Origin: Cycas panzhihuaensis
Lineage: Eukaryota > Cycadophyta
NCBI GenBank assembly: GCA_023213395.1
Contig: CM041465.1
Coordinates: 120,845,741-120,909,740, forward strand
Reading direction: 5' to 3'
DNA length: 64,000 bases
Shown: positions 22,262-34,129 of the stretch, one piece after another
How positions within the stretch are numbered: position 1 is the stretch's first letter
How the letters are laid out: every line of letters starts with the position of its first letter
Made by a program: the position numbers and the translations under genes
The notes under the pieces: generated by a model
Database searches by the model: none
Seen by the model: the letters and a program-made list of their open reading frames with translations, nothing else
What the model was told of the DNA's origin: nothing

Positions 22262-23640
22262 TTGAATTAAAGAGCTATCATTGTTCGTTGTCGCCACCAT
22301 GATGCCTGAGTCGCTGACACATTGTAATCATACAGACCTACACACTAATGCTAGAACTGTGAACCAAGCCACCGTAATGGTCGTTGCCTCCTGTGCGGCC
22401 TGTCAGTCTGTCATGCAACTCTTAGAGGGTCGTTCTTGCAGTGTTAGGCGCCCAGAGGAGGAGATGTTCAGAAACACAAACTCTGTTGAGAAGAGTTGAT
22501 GATCAACTCAAAGGTAGAGAGTCGGAGTAGCCTAGGAGAAGTGGAAGAGCGCCCTACGATCGAGAAGAGCTCTACATATCGAAGCTCCAAAGCTTCATTC
22601 TACCAGATAATTCGTAGATGATACTACCATGGGAATAACTGATGCAGAGAAGGATTTGACAAGGAAAATTGTTTCAACTCGTTCAAAAAATTGTTCTGTA
22701 GCTTCAAAGAGGAGAAAGCCTAGAAATAATGGTTTGGCAGGATCAAATAAACAGAAGGTTATAGGGGATGGTTCTGTGAAAAGTTCCCAGCCCTGCCCTA
22801 AGAAGAAGAAATTGGACTTGGGTGGTAGTTCGGTATCATCTACGTGGACTCTACTGAATTTTAAGAAACTAGAGTTGCATGGAGATCTAGCTCTCTCCAT
22901 TGATAATCAAAAGAGCTTTAATGATGATTATGATAACTCAGAGCCTCTTATAAATAAGATTATAAAAAATGTTGTAAAATGTTCTCAACTAGATATTAAT
23001 TGGACCATAACAGCTAGTGATTCCTAGCTTTTCACCAAGAATACTAAACGTGTGTCTGATGATTCAAAAATACCAGTTAAAACTGCATCTTAGTTTGATA
23101 ATCTTTAGATGCTAACTTGTATAGTAGTTACAGTAGTGGTAGAGGCAGTGGGCATTCAAGGGTGACCTCTGTGTTGCTTGCAATGGCTGTCGACGGTTTT
23201 TTGGCTACTGATATCTGTTTACATTATTACGTATGAAAACGTTCTTCTAATTTATCTTCAAATTATAGTTTCACCAATAGAAAGGATACTTGGATGACTT
23301 CAAATCCTGTAGAGAAGGAATGAGCTAACCTAAGAGAAAAGATTGGTGGCTTTGTCACTAGTCAGAAAATACCTTTGGTAGCTGTGAGATTCAATGATAT
23401 GTATGAAGAAAACTAGGCACAAATGGGTTCTCTAATAGGCCGGTAAATAATTAGAGAATAAAAAAACTGAGAAGAAAATATAATGATTTTAGCAGAGCAG
23501 GCAGTTACCTTAGAAGTTAAGGCTGCTCAGAGTGTATCACCAATTAATATCGATATTGTAGAAAAAATGAGTTTTCAAGTAGATATACAGTTGTATGCCT
23601 TAACAAACTTTTCTGCAGATCTGTGTGTATGATTAAGACT
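22262..23640 (+). pseudogene. Unrecognised gene-like segment carried antisense in the gag-only element
   Basis: This region is less AT-rich than its surroundings and codes on the strand opposite the element. 22281-22499 is open (72 aa). 22629-23027 is open for 132 aa with a basic N-terminal half (SKRRKPRNN, PCPKKKKLDLGG), suggesting a nuclear-type protein. After a TAG, further frame continues (KNTKRVSDDSKIPVK). Another frame to about 23630 reads VTSVLLAMAVDGFLAT, KIGGFVTSQKIPLVAVRF and SVSPINIDIVEKMSF, with stops mainly at Gln-like positions. I recognise no domain. The likeliest reading is host sequence captured by the retroelement and since decayed. An unknown element-specific ORF is possible. 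Confidence 0.4.
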
Positions 23641-24590
23641 ATGAACACAACACTAGTATATTTTTTTTTTATTTTTAAAACTTTGGATTAATGATAAATC
23701 TTATATTTTTGTTGGTATTTCTTCAACAATATTAATTTATATATGTCCTTTTTCCTCCAACAATACACTTGGGATATTGTAACTTAATATGTTTTGATAT
23801 CATACTTACAAGAGTTTGTTTTGTGAGGATATCATAAGGCAGGTTTGTAGCTGAATAGGCCACTAGAATAGTAATTTGTTGTTTCAAAAATATTCTACCA
23901 ACAACAACAAAGACAGCTTGACAAAAATGAAACTGAAGCACCTAGAGAAGAACATAGACTGGTTACAGTCTAAGTTAGGACCTTCTTACAAAAGATCATT
24001 ATTTTCTCTTTAACTTCCCTAAGTAGGTTGTTCTCCCTTCATTCAAATGCCAAGAGAAAGACTCCCAAATTTAAAAAAAAAAAAAAAAGATAGAAAATAA
24101 ATGATGGAATTACATAAAAATATTTAGAGAGAATGTTGAAAACAATGTCTGTCCCTCCTCCATTATAGCTGCTAGATCCAAAAATAACTTCTATAAACAC
24201 TCATATTATTTGTGATGATTTTCTCAAGAGAATAGGAGAAGGACATGATTTTGTATTCTCAAAGGCATATAAAGATTGTGTTATAAAACCATAAAAAATT
24301 TTGAAATGTGTTGAAGAAATTATATCAAATAAATATAATATATGTATATTTGAATGTAAAAATTTTCAAATATATAGGAGCAGATGTATCACAAAACCAA
24401 GAAATATATATGTGTTTAAAACTGAAAATAAACATGAAGAACCTAGTAAACAGTTGTAGCAGATTTGTAGCAGGTTGACTTCCGAAGGTGAGATCTTTTT
24501 CCGCATAAATTGAAACTTCAAACAAATTTCTCCAGTAAGCAGATCTACTATAATATATAACTTGTTAGGCTGAATATACACCAAAAACTT
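23641..24590. other. AT-rich interior, no gene seen
   Basis: Only short frames without protein-like features. It contains an A run at 24073-24089. Confidence 0.4.
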
Positions 24591-25020
24591 ATAGATCTAA
24601 AAAAAGAACTTAAAATAATGATCAAATATATAAAAAAATATACAAATCTGAAAGAAAACTTGAATAAGTATTGCAGATCTAAAGTAAATATGGCAGATCT
24701 ATAACCAATATTATAGATCTGAAAGAATATATAGCAAATTTAAAGTAAATATTATAGATCTATAGCTAATATTATAGATATGAAATAAATCAACCAGAAA
24801 ATGGTGAAATCATTAAAAAAATAAGTAGATCTAAAAATATATATAACAAATCTAAAATAAATATTACAAATATAAAGTAAATGTTATAGATCTATAGCTA
24901 ATATTATAGATCTGAAATAAATATATTAGATCTGAAATAAATAAACTAGAAAAACTATCAAATATTTGATAAAATGAGCAAATCTAAAGGATATATAGCA
25001 GATATAAAGAAAACTTTGAA
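24590..25020. repeat. Degenerate AGATCT tandem repeat
   Basis: Irregular repeats built on TATAGATCTGAAATAAATAT and TATAGATCTATAGCTAATAT. AGATCT or a near match recurs at roughly 20-40 bp intervals. It lies between the PBS and the captured segment of the gag-only element. Confidence 0.65.
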
Positions 25021-25400
25021 TAAATACTGCTTGTAGCTGTGCTCCTGCACATATCTAAAGAAATATTGGATAAATAGACAAGAAATACTTGAAAAATATC
25101 AAATATTTGATAAAAATATAAAACTTGTTGATAAAAAACTCTTGTAGAGTGATAAAAGCTTGATATTTATTGTTTGCTACTATACACCTGCATAAATCTG
25201 GAAAGAATATGAAATATATTTATTATTTTTCAAGAATAAGTAAATCTGATAAAAATATGAGAAACTTATTAATAAACTTTGTAGAAAATTAATATAACTG
25301 ATATTTCTTACTAGCTTGAGAAAATCTGCTTCAAATGGCAATAAATCTTGTTGCTCTTCACAAAAACTTTAATAGGAGATGTAATAGCCAAGCAATCTCT

Positions 25401-25412
25401 GCTCTGATACTA
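25401..25412 (-). promoter_or_regulatory. Primer binding site of gag-only element
   Basis: The minus strand reads TAGTATCAGAGC, one base off TGGTATCAGAGC, two bases inside the LTR end. Two further copies lie within the LTR at 25442-25453 (TGGTATCAGAGC) and 25483-25494 (TGGTATCATAGC), each 41 bp apart. Confidence 0.8.
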
Positions 25413-25414
25413 GA

Positions 25415-25884
25415 TGAAGGAAAAAGAATACAAAACTAAATGCTCTGATACCAGATAAAGGAAATAGAATGTAGGCCCAAATGCTATGATACCAAATGTA
25501 AGCAAAAATAATCATGGAGAATAGGGCAAAATATAAAAGAGAATCATAAATCAATACATCATTATTGCATAGTAGCATAAACACATAAAACTTGTACATT
25601 CAATCCATGTTTGTGAAGAGAGTATTACAAATGTCCAAAATGAAGGTGGTGTCTAAAGACACTAGGGTTGTACACCCCTCAAAATATATAGTTTAAGGGA
25701 GGAGGGAAACTCCTCAATCCTAAAATTTAAATAATAATAAAATAATATAAACTTAGCTCAAATTAATTAAACTTACCTTATACTTACCTACACATGTGAG
25801 CACTCACATGTATAAATTGATGAATGTGAGGTGTGCATTCCTGGTTGGAAGGTGGAAGAGGGGTGATGAGCATTAACCCCAACA
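25415..25884 (-). repeat. 5' LTR of gag-only element copy 2
   Basis: 470 bp. In minus sense it begins TGTTGGGGTTAATGCTC and ends CCTTCA. It aligns with 19745-20222 and with 1145-1475. Confidence 0.9.
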
Positions 25885-26148
25885 GTGATCTTATTATTTA
25901 TATGTATACTCACCACTTAAGAACTTAATAAATGAGAGAGGAGAAATATGTAAACCTTATGATTATAAGTAAAGTCCTAACTCCATCTTCTCCTATGGTT
26001 TTTCCCATAATGGATTTTCCATGTATAAATCTTGGTGTCTATCTTATGGTACTTACTTTACATGTTTAATGTTTGATAGTTATGTTGATTAATTCAGTAT
26101 GTGTACACTAATGAGTCTAATATTATTGCATCTTTTATATTTTAACAT
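25885..26148 (+). repeat. LTR of element 3, right copy, right half
   Basis: It resumes after the gag-only insertion with the duplicated GTGAT and aligns with about 16346-16605. It ends TTTTAACA. TGGTATTAGATC follows at 26149-26160, so this copy too is followed by a PBS-like site. Confidence 0.85.
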
Positions 26149-27030
26149 GGTATTAGATCAACTTTGTTACCTTATTTTAACAAAATAGGAAAATGGAAAA
26201 GGAGGATAAGGATTATGAAAATGATATTAAGGAAGTTGAGGTGGAAAATTCTAAGAATAAGGGATTAAAGTATTAAGGTAGTAAGGTAAGTTTAATTGCA
26301 AACCACTTTATGAGTTATTGGAGTATAAATGATATGGAATAGTTGTAAGGAGGTAATGATAGGTATGAACTAGATAATAGTATAAATATATACTTCCATT
26401 ATGATATATAAAAGAGGGAGTAAGGAAAATATAGTAAGTGAAGGATTGAGGGTAAAAAAAAGGTTTTATATGGGTACATATCAAAGAGATTAGAGGGTAT
26501 TAATGAGTTATATTATGGGGGAAATTAAGAGGAAGTATATATAGGGATTTGATTAGGAAATGTGATAGATTATACTTAGGTTATTTAAGAGGTGGTTAAG
26601 AGGAATTTGTGTATAATGAAGAAGAAAGTTAAGTAAATTTAGATTTGTATGCAAACTTAGGATTTGAGAAGGTTTAAGGGAATAAGGGCTAGGTATTCCT
26701 TATGGAAAAAGGATTTTGATAATGGCATGTGAAGTTAATTTGAAGAGTGATATAAAGGACTAAAGGGAAAATTTATAGGGTAGTGAGAAGGTTGGTGGTA
26801 TCAAGAGTGCGAGTGTAGAGGAAGAAAAGACAATGCTTTATAGAGAGGGTGTATCATAATAGCACTATGGATTGATACTTAGCGAGAGAGGGTCAAAAGA
26901 TAAAAAATATAGGGATGGTGGTAAAGAGACTTACTAAAGAATGAGACATGAAGGGCTATCTCAAGTAGAATAGGAATTTAACCTGTTAGGAGTAGGGGAT
27001 CTAGGGTTTTAAGTTCTAATTCATTTATAA
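26149..27030 (+). other. Purine-rich degraded region after the right LTR
   Basis: A PBS-like start (TGGTATTAGATCAACTTTG) is followed by an ATG at 26194 (MEKEDKDYENDIKEVEVENS) whose charged frame soon meets stops. It could be leader plus a decayed gag of an element whose 5' LTR is the right copy. No domain is certain. Confidence 0.3.
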
Positions 27031-27034
27031 GATT

Positions 27035-27700
27035 TTATAATATAAGGGAGAAGGGAATTTTCAAGGTTATAAAACTTGGAAAATCAAGATGAATAAAATA
27101 AAATAAAACAAAAGAAATAGGTAATTGCTGGATAGGATTAGAATTTAAATTAAGTAGCTTTTTAGAGCCCTCATGCATCTTAGATTCTTCCTCTAGTTGT
27201 CCATTGGTGGTGGTTTTCTCATTTGACTTGTGTATGTTATCTATCAATTCATCATATTACGTATCAATAAGCTTCTTGTTGGATAGTTTTACATACATCT
27301 CCTAAAGAGTAGTAAGTTTAACTAAGAGTCTCTAAATTCCTTTTTAATACTACTTTTTATTATCTTCCATTTGACATATATCTCTAAAGATTGGAAAATC
27401 TTTATCTATGTAGTCTCTCCAATATTCATTTGACCACCTTACAATTCCTTTGTTAAATATTATGAGGAACACTTTTGAAAAAAATCTCCAATCAAGTTAG
27501 TAATCTAAAAACCTTCTAATAACCCACTCTTAGGCTTTTCCACCCATATATTCTAAAATATATAAAAAATAATAATCTTCTTTCTATATGAGTCTGAATA
27601 TTAAAACACTTTTAAACTTTATCCAACTACTCTATAGGTTGTACTCCTCTATCTTCAGTAAAAATAGAAATATTTAGCTTTATTTTTAAATATTAACTTC
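27035..27700 (-). pseudogene. Possible Ty3/gypsy gag relic
   Basis: Broken minus-strand frames contain KA-EWVIRRFLDYQLDWRFF and WSNEYWRDYIDKDF, which resemble the hydrophobic core of retrotransposon gag (GKA-EW...W--F). Another frame upstream has IERRLLFF. 27035-27247 is the longest open run (70 aa, begins MIDNIHKSNEKTTTNGQLEEE). The match is weak. Confidence 0.3.
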
Positions 27701-29000
27701 AAATAATAATTACTATATTAAGTTCATAAAATCATAGATCAAAATAATGGCCTCTAAATTAGAATTCCAACTCTTTAAATGAAAATGAATTCCAACCTAT
27801 ATTAGAAGTTATGGCCCTTTTAAAGTAGGTCACATCTAGGGTATTTTTAGGACTATAACAACACCTATTACTAAAATGATGATAACTTTTTGCTCTAATA
27901 TATAATGGATCTAAAACCTTTGTAAACATAAAGTAGATATTGAAATGCATGGATTCAAAAAATAATTGAGGTCAATTAGATGCTTATAGTCAAAGTTATA
28001 GACATTTAAAATTACAATAGTAGATTTTAGGCCCTAGTATAATGACAGACAATATACTAAAATTAAATTCCCTATAATTTTCATAATTTCACATAAAAAC
28101 TCTATATTATAACTATTTAGAATTTGTTGAATAGGAATAGTTGACTTAAATTTAAAATTTTATTTCTAAAATTCTTCTATTTATACTCCTAAAAATGCAA
28201 ATCCTTAATAGGTGAAAAATAAAGCTCTAATACCACTTAAAATGATCCTAAATTAGATCGACTTCCTTAACAAGAAAAAAAAGTTGAATAAGCAAAATTA
28301 CCTTAGGAACCAACTGCCAAATAAATTTAAGATCAACAAAAAATAAAGCTTACGTAATGAATTAGGACTTTTCCCTACTTTTAGGTACCAATATAGCTCT
28401 CTATTAAAAAATTGACTTGAATAATAATATTAATAATAAAACACTAACATCCTAATAGAAAAAATTAACTTCATATTTGATTTAAAAATACTAACTCCCT
28501 AATAATAATAATAATAATGAATTTTAATAAAATGCCAACTCCTCCTTAATATATTAGAATTTTTACAAATCGGGCTGCAAAGCTAAGCCAAATAAACAGA
28601 TGAGGGTACATGACTATAATGGTAGTGAAGAGGCATCTTGCATAGGGAAAATACAATGATAAAATATAAGGTAGGAATGTATTTAAAGAGAAGTAATAAC
28701 CATTAATATAAGATGGCCAAAAATAGTAGGCAATGAAGATATGGATGGCCACATATTGGTTGAGCATAACACTATCATATTAGGAGATAGATGAAGATAA
28801 AGAAAAATGATTGTGTAGGTATTATGATTACTACACTTACTTGATAACCTACTTCTTAGGTTTACTATATACTCTTAATGCTCTATCATAATTATCGTAA
28901 AAATGCTTTAATACCACTTGATAATAAACAAACACTAGAAAGACCATAAAAGTGCACATGCAAGAGTTTTAGACTAAAAGTTTGAATTGATTGATTCATA
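27700..29000 (-). other. Old LTR/leader DNA with two PBS-like sites
   Basis: Minus-strand TGGTATTAGAGC (28224-28235) and TGGTATTAAAGC (28905-28916) resemble the initiator-Met PBS with one or two changes. They suggest at least one minus-strand LTR ending at each site. 28330-28570 repeats 15620-15870. No coding domain seen. Confidence 0.4.
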
Positions 29001-32000
29001 AAAAGATGATGATTATCTTTATAGATATGTATTTATATTGGTTCATAGGCTTCCCACCAAAGAACACAACCTTTTCCTTCCTTGAAATCTAATTCAAAAT
29101 CCCAATTCACTTAATTATCATTAATATTAATTTGGGTCCATAAAACTCTCACTTCATAAACATGTGCCTCATCACTTTTCTCATTTTTCCTAATGGAAGC
29201 ACCTTCCATAATTATAAATCTTAGGTGTATGAAGGATTATCAAATGCCAACATGTGCCTTTTCCATTACATAAGTAATATCCACCTCACATCACTTGACA
29301 TTTGGTTATACTCATGAATTATAATCTCACGTGTAGAAATAAAAAAGTGACACCCATTTATGTGATTAATAACTTTTTTACAAAGAGTCACTTTTGACTT
29401 ACCACAATCTAGATTATGTCTCATATCACTCCAAACAAGTGAAAAGTCCAATTGTGAAGTTTATAAGCTATTAACATGTATGTGCTAATCCAATGACTTT
29501 AATTCTCATCACACCTCACTCCCTCGCAAACACATATTTTGTGGTAATTAACCTCTCTGACCCTCTCTCATACGAGGTAACACTTATCAAAAGTTAGCTT
29601 GTGAAATTTGGCCATGTGTCCCACATCATACTTCACAAAAATTTTGCTTCATGAATGTTTCCCCCATTAATGTCAATCATCATGGACTCACTTAAACGTC
29701 CACTCAGGATGAAGCACCAACTTACAACGCTCACCTTACAAAATCTTCTCTTGTCTAAACTCCACCTTTAGAGAAGTGCTAACCTGTGAAATCCATTTAA
29801 ATTGACACCTTCTCAAGAACTAACCTATAATCAAAATCCTTAAGACTCTTACATAAAAAGGGAAAAAAATGTAAATACTTATAGTGATGCTCTACATCAA
29901 AACTAGATTCTAGCTCATAGTTTACTATTTTTAATTCAATGTTTTTCTTTTTTCTCTCTTGTATTATAAATTTATATTTCCTAGGGTGGAGGTTTTGACT
30001 TCTATTTTTAATTAGGTATGTAATCTCAGCATATGTGTTATTCGGGAACTAATAAGGCTATAGGTACTTTCTAAATCTATGAGAGATATTACCTTCTTAT
30101 CTTATATGTCACGTGCCACCTTTGATGTATCTAGGCTTTGTGTTTCATTTGATGTTATTTAGGTTTCCTTTGGATGCAGTGTATCAACCTTCTTTATTGT
30201 TGCTGCTACTTTTATTATGTGTTCTTTTATCAAGCCTAAGCAGCCTTTTATCTTTGCTAAGTGCACTATGCTTTATGTCTTTAGTCATTGGTATAGAGGA
30301 ATGTGTTTGATGATTTCTTGTTCTACTCATTAGACTTTAGTATTATCATATATTTCATTAATTTCAATTGATTTTGAATGTTAGTTATTATGGGTTCTTG
30401 TCATGGGTGCATGTATAGGTTTATCTCATATATTAGCCTAGTTTGCTTAATTTTTACTTTGTCATTAAATATTTCTTATTTCTTTTAATTGTGTTGGTCA
30501 TGGTTTGCTTCCATTTCTTCTTCTAGATTAGTGAAATCTTGAAGCTTACTAGAAGTACTATCATGTGGTTCTATGTCTTATGGGGATGTATAATTTTGCA
30601 TGCAATACTTGAGTGCTTAGGTTAAAAAGGTTTTAATAACATGGGAGTAGATCATGCCTTGTTAAAAAATGATCCTAAACCACTTGAATCCATATTGATA
30701 CATGCTTTTCTCATACTTTATCTTAAGAAAAGCATTTTTTGTTGAATTCATATAAGAAATTGCATAGTGTAATCTTGTTGTCTAGCATTTTGACCTATTA
30801 TGTTAGTTATAAATGGTTGTCAAAAGTGTACAAAGAGATTTCCTCTATGGGACACTACCTCTTAATGTATGAGCATTATTAATAAGTTTCTTGTAGGCTT
30901 TAGGCATAGGGTGATGAGGCAAGGGAATGGTATTTATGAGATTTAAGCCAAGGGGGGTCAAATAAAGCTCTCATTAGACAAAGAGATTCAGGAGAATAAA
31001 TTTGTACTTATGAAGTTAATAATCTAAGAAATGAATAAATTGCGATGACTAAAAATACAAGAGGATAATAGAAAAGATTTCCTTGCCACTATTGCAATGC
31101 TATGAGGCCTTGTCCCTAGTAAGGAAATCTCCAAATAGATAACCCAAAGGTAAACAATACAACACAATGGCAATCTTTCCCAACTAGTACTTAGTACATA
31201 TGTACTTATTATATTAATGCCAACTTAATACTAATTATTCTTATGATAAGGAACATAATAAGGAGTTTATTAGTAATTCTTATAGAAGAATTTAAATATT
31301 AACAACTAAAATAACAAGTAGAAGTTTATTATCATAATTCTAGGTTTGATTAGATCACCATCCAATGAAAACCCATGAACAAGGCTAACATGTGGCTCTA
31401 CTCTAAGTTGCAAATGTAACTTATAGAATAAATTACAAATATTGGGATAGAATAAGTCAATTATCTATCCAAACATATGCCTAAGAAAATATATAGCAAA
31501 AACATTAACAATAATTGATACACATGATAAGGAGTTATAGTTCGAGTGATGAAACATCAAAGATATTATTTGCTTAAGCCACTATAGTCTTTACATATCT
31601 AAACAAAGTTAGAGTAGAATTGATATTGACAATGGTTTTACTATTTGCTATAGTTCCTTTAGGCAATCATGTACAAAATGGGAGGTATGAATATTATAGC
31701 AAATTATCTTAATAGTCCCTTTATGTTGTTTTCACTATTAATGTTGAGCATTTAAGGTTTTGGAAGTTGAATAGATTTTTTTAATGTCTAAAAATAATAG
31801 TAATAAAAAGGTAGAAGCAAGACATATGAGGGAAAACAAAATTAGATAGATGGTATAATGAATGCATAGTAGTAAACATTAATAATAAAGATTAGTAGCA
31901 TGAAGATAGTTGTGGTTATGATTGTGGTAGAAATAATGGAGGTGGATAATAGGAAGGAAGATCTACCCAAACTAGGTATCATAATGTGGTAAACCTAAAT

Positions 32001-33590
32001 TATCCAATGAATAATTAATATATAAAATTATATACTATTATTAATTAAAATTAAAATATTATTTGAGTTACTAAGCAAAACAAGTTGATTGTTAACAAAA
32101 GATGTCTTTAATAAGTATACTAAATAATATATATACTTGGATATATACTATGCAGTCAAGGTATCTTCACTGAAATTATGGGTTTAACATCATGTGAGGT
32201 TGATGATCTAGAGGAGTCTTATTATTTAAATTGAGTTATTCCACTTAAGAGCAAAGGAAAGAAGTGGAAGAGGTTCACACCTCTATAAGTCTATTAAACG
32301 TTGGCAACAATTGCATATTTGAATTTGATTAGATGGACCATTTAGGAAGGAGGGAGCATGATAATCCCCATGTACCCTAGAACCTTAATATGATGTAAAA
32401 CTTACATAGCATATCTCCATGTAATTATTTAGTATTATGCTAAGAGACTTAGCAGTTCTAAGTAGTTTCAAAGTCTAAGTAATGCAAATTAGAAGGGCAA
32501 TGGCTTTCTATTTTGTTAATTATTATGATAAAATAATTAGTAGTATTTTGGCTTTAAAACTAGCCCATATGTAGTGTATTTATCTAGTCAATTAGTACCC
32601 AATAAAAAATTAAAAAATAAGGTGAAGTGGTTGAACTCAATGTGGATGTACTATAATTTTTACAAAAATTAGGATAACTAATTATGATGGTACCAAGTTT
32701 GTGATCCTTCCTAACAAGTTTCCTTGATGTATAGTGAAGGAATGGTTTAAAGAAAGGCATTAAATGAGGGAATGGGGCATTAGAAGCATAAAGGAATATG
32801 GGGAAAAATGGGAGAATATATGGATAATTGAATGAGAAGTGTGGTGAAAGAGGATTTCATGAAAAAGATGATTGTCACTAGCAAAAGGAGGTCTCAACAA
32901 ATGGATCTAAAGAGACAAATAATGATAGTTGAAATAAGGGAGGTTGCAAAGATGATCATCTTCTTTGAATGTGATTGCAGAGGTTTATAATCTCCAACAA
33001 AATGACAAAAATGATATGATGACACATGATGTCCTTATGGTTATTATAATAAATGCATAGAAAAAAGGGCTATCGCGATAATAATTACTATATACAAAAC
33101 TAGGTTACATGTAAACTTAGGTTGTAGTGACTCTGTATTTTGCTTAAATTTTCTAGGAAACAATAGGAAATATAGATCCACCTATTTCCAAGTACAAAAT
33201 TCATGAAATGAAATTCCTTAGCAAGCTAATTATTAACTTATTAAGCTAGCCTTCTTTTGTGTTGAAGATTTAAGTAAATTTTGATCATCAATAAGAGGTA
33301 AGGGTTCAAAAGAAAGAAAAAAATGTCATCACTAGAATTCCTTTGTCTTTAACTAGAATGCAGCTTCCAAAATCTCTTATAACAAGAAGATATTCTATAG
33401 AGCTAGAATAATTTTATTTCCAATGAAATGCCATTCCTTATATGGGCAACAGTAATGAAGAACATAGAGTTATTCAATGCCTCAATTGTAGAAATCTTGT
33501 AATGGGTTAATTAGTCTAGATGTTAGATTGGAACATTTGATTACTAGAATTTAGTATTCAGTACTAGCATCTTGACAATTTTACTTTATA
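29000..33590. other. Degraded AT-rich DNA, no gene recognised
   Basis: Frames are short and lack protein-like composition. 29510-29830 is more GC-balanced without a motif. 31270-31640 is similar to 37400-37780. I see nothing else. Confidence 0.5.
31270..31640 (+). repeat. Divergent dispersed repeat, copy B1
   Basis: It aligns with 37400-37780 in the same orientation. Shared stretches include CATAATTCTAGGTTTGATTAGAT, CAAATGTAACTTATA, TTGGGATAG and GATGAAACATC-like sequence. Class unknown. Confidence 0.5.
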
Positions 33591-33599
33591 TTTCCTTCT

Positions 33600-33800
33600 T
33601 TGATGCACTTGTACCATCTTATATTTGTAAATTAAAATCACTTTCTTTTCTTGATCCAATATCTATAGGTATTGGAAGTGGATCATATGAGATAATTTCA
33701 CAATGGATTTGTTACACTTAGAATTTTTAAAGTGGGAAAAGGAAAAGAGAAAAATAAATTTTGGTTTACTATTTATCTAATGCTTTGGTAAGACATTTTC
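33600..33800 (+). pseudogene. Possible gypsy integrase fragment
   Basis: Around 33691 one frame reads DNFTMDLLHLEFLKW followed by KEKRKINFGLLFI and CFGKTFSAQF. This resembles the gypsy integrase core (D-I-MDF-GLP...GKD-I-VVVDR--K-AHF). Upstream, LSFLDPISIGIG in another frame could be the 'LLQPLPIP' segment. Support is weak and no other pol domain flanks it. Confidence 0.22.
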
Positions 33801-34088
33801 TGCACAATTTATACAAAAGTTTATCTTAAATTTATATGCCTTGGTGTAAGGATTAAAGTGCCTTGAAGTTTAAATTTTGCAAAGAAGAGCTTGTAATATG
33901 CATTTATGATGATTATACTTACCATTATCTCATTTTAAGTGGTGGTGGTGCTATAGAAGTTTGTATATTTTATTTTAAACTCTAAAACATCAGTTATCTA
34001 AGTATTATCTAGTTCTTATCATTAAGGGTATGGATATGCAAAATATATATATGTTCTCTTCCATCCACCCACAAAGCCACAAGCATAG

Positions 34089-34091
<3 letters not shown>

Positions 34092-34125
<34 letters not shown>
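34092..34125 (+). repeat. (AC)n microsatellite
   Basis: About 17 AC units bounded by ATAC and ATAC. It makes the His/Thr-rich run in the frame 34030-34272, which I do not regard as a gene. Confidence 0.95.

Positions 34126-34129
<4 letters not shown>

Larger units (their letters stand above)
19745..25884 (-). mobile_element. Complete gag-only LTR retrotransposon, copy 2
   Basis: A 6,140-bp element on the minus strand. The 5' LTR is 25415-25884, the 3' LTR 19745-20222. It is flanked by GTGAT at 19740-19744 and 25885-25889. It has a PBS and a polypurine tract but only a gag frame, placed next to the 3' LTR. No protease, integrase or RT is visible. The 4.4 kb between PBS and gag contains repeats and a plus-strand frame unlike retroelement genes. 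This matches the published idea of terminal-repeat retrotransposons with a GAG domain (TR-GAG); movement would need Pol from a related Copia element. Confidence 0.9.

Noticed and set aside
22281-22499. An independent host gene at 22281-23027
   Set aside because: It lies wholly within a retroelement with exact target duplications and is full of stops beyond 23027. It is kept only as a possible captured fragment.
33600-33800. A complete gypsy pol around the integrase-like fragment
   Set aside because: Only a short integrase-like run could be seen. No RT or RNase H motif was found in 32000-34000 on either strand, so only a weak fragment is listed.
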